This document shows, piece after piece, positions 63,532 through 64,000 of a stretch of 64,000 bases of DNA. The notes below the pieces were generated by a model, which was given only the letters and a program-made list of their open reading frames with translations, made no database searches and was not told the origin of the DNA. The DNA is from JAXGXJ01 sp963829545 (lineage in GTDB: Bacteria > Actinomycetota > Thermoleophilia > RBG-16-64-13). Position 1 is the stretch's first letter. Each line of letters starts with the position of its first letter. Made by a program: the position numbers and the translations under genes. Location: positions 1 to 64,000 of the forward strand of contig CAWHIX010000001.1 of NCBI GenBank assembly GCA_963829545.1, in the 5' to 3' direction.

Positions 63532-64000
63532 TTGGTCCGTTCCACACAGCCCTGGCATCGCACCTTTCTCATCATCTTCACCGGACAGGCGTTCTCGCTG
63601 CTGGGCAGCAGCGCGGTCAACTTCGCGCTCGTGTGGTGGCTCACCGCCGAAACCGGGTCGGCCAGCGTCCTGGCCTACGCCTCCATCGCGGCATTGGTGC
63701 CGCAGGCGGTGGTCGGTCTGCTCGCGGGTCCGTTCATCGACCGCTGGGACAGGCGGCGCACGATGATGGGGGCCGACCTCTTCGTGGCGGTGACGAGCGT
63801 GGTGCTTCTGGCCATGGTCGTGTCGGGCGACTACTCGGTGTTGTCGGTCATCGCCGTTCTTGCCGCCCGCTCGCTGGGGGCCGCCTTCCACACGCCGGCA
63901 AGCCAGGCGGCTGTGCCCATGTACGTGCCCCAGGACCAGCTCATGCGCGTGTCAGGCTGGAACTTCTTCCTGGGGTCCGGCGTGGCCATGGCCGGGCCGG
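63532..64000 (+). CDS. MFS transporter, 3'-partial
   Basis: A TTG at 63532 follows GGAGGGCGA. It is open to the right edge of the window with no stop, about 156 residues so far. The first helices read FLIIFTGQAFSLLGSSAVNFA, LVWWLTAETGSASVLAYAS and VVGLLAGPFIDRWDRRRTMM, where GPFIDRWDRRR is motif A of MFS exporters. A second helix pair follows with ARSLGAAFHTPASQAAVPM, a macrolide-efflux-like pattern. The gene continues outside the window. Confidence 0.8.
   Translation, partial: MVRSTQPWHRTFLIIFTGQAFSLLGSSAVNFALVWWLTAETGSASVLAYASIAALVPQAVVGLLAGPFIDRWDRRRTMMGADLFVAVTSVVLLAMVVSGDYSVLSVIAVLAARSLGAAFHTPASQAAVPMYVPQDQLMRVSGWNFFLGSGVAMAGP

Overview
This 64 kb stretch is GC-rich and densely coded, with many GTG and TTG starts, Ser/Thr-rich lipoproteins and a heliorhodopsin (a family known mainly from single-membrane bacteria). 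Together these suggest an anaerobic or facultative member of the Actinobacteriota; the class cannot be fixed from the sequence alone. No rRNA, tRNA, CRISPR array, insertion sequence or prophage was seen. Single-base frameshifts break at least ten recognisable genes, several next to G runs, and the left 3.5 kb is worst. I read most of these as assembly or read errors rather than true gene decay.

Layout. 1-4.5 kb: a damaged edge with an ABC substrate-binding protein, a nitroreductase remnant cut by a 112-nt pure C/T tract, a potassium channel, a CPA1 Na+/H+ antiporter and a membrane protein. 4.7-15 kb: a short-chain dehydrogenase, a methyltransferase, a P2A calcium ATPase, purC, a GNAT acetyltransferase, a DEAD-box RNA helicase, a lipoprotein and typA. 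15-26 kb: a TetR/amidohydrolase pair, two aminotransferases around an MFS carrier with a hairpin-rich intergenic region, a cyclic-nucleotide-binding protein, a DUF454-DUF1295 fusion, a thioredoxin reductase-like protein, an RlmA-like methyltransferase and a DUF134-NifX fusion. 26-31 kb: a transcarboxylase operon (12S, 5S and biotin carrier subunits, then DUF169) behind two palindromic boxes, then RidA. 31-48 kb: DUF4956, HEAT-repeat and MoaE-like proteins, an ArsR-DUF2087-GIY-YIG fusion, a PLP Cys/Met enzyme, a TPM-PspA envelope-stress pair, MFS carriers, a Nudix hydrolase, a ModC-like ATPase and a TetR/efflux pair. 48-54 kb: heliorhodopsin, a ZIP transporter, a lipoprotein, a solitary pyruvate-kinase C-domain protein, an EamA transporter and a glycosyltransferase. 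54-60 kb: an [FeFe]-hydrogenase maturation operon (TM1266-like, hydG, aspA, hydF, hydE). 60-64 kb: a peroxiredoxin-like gene with an in-frame TGA at the active-site cysteine (probable selenoprotein), a methyltransferase/CAT-like pair, a HicA-like toxin-antitoxin-like pair with its own operator and terminator, and a partial MFS carrier.

How the genes fit together. The transcarboxylase exchanges carboxyl groups between methylmalonyl-CoA and pyruvate, as in propionate-type fermentation. The Hyd genes build the H-cluster of an [FeFe]-hydrogenase whose structural genes lie outside the window. The probable selenocysteine peroxiredoxin and the thioredoxin reductase-like protein suggest peroxide defence in an oxygen-sensitive cell. 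Heliorhodopsin adds a light-sensing element of unknown output.
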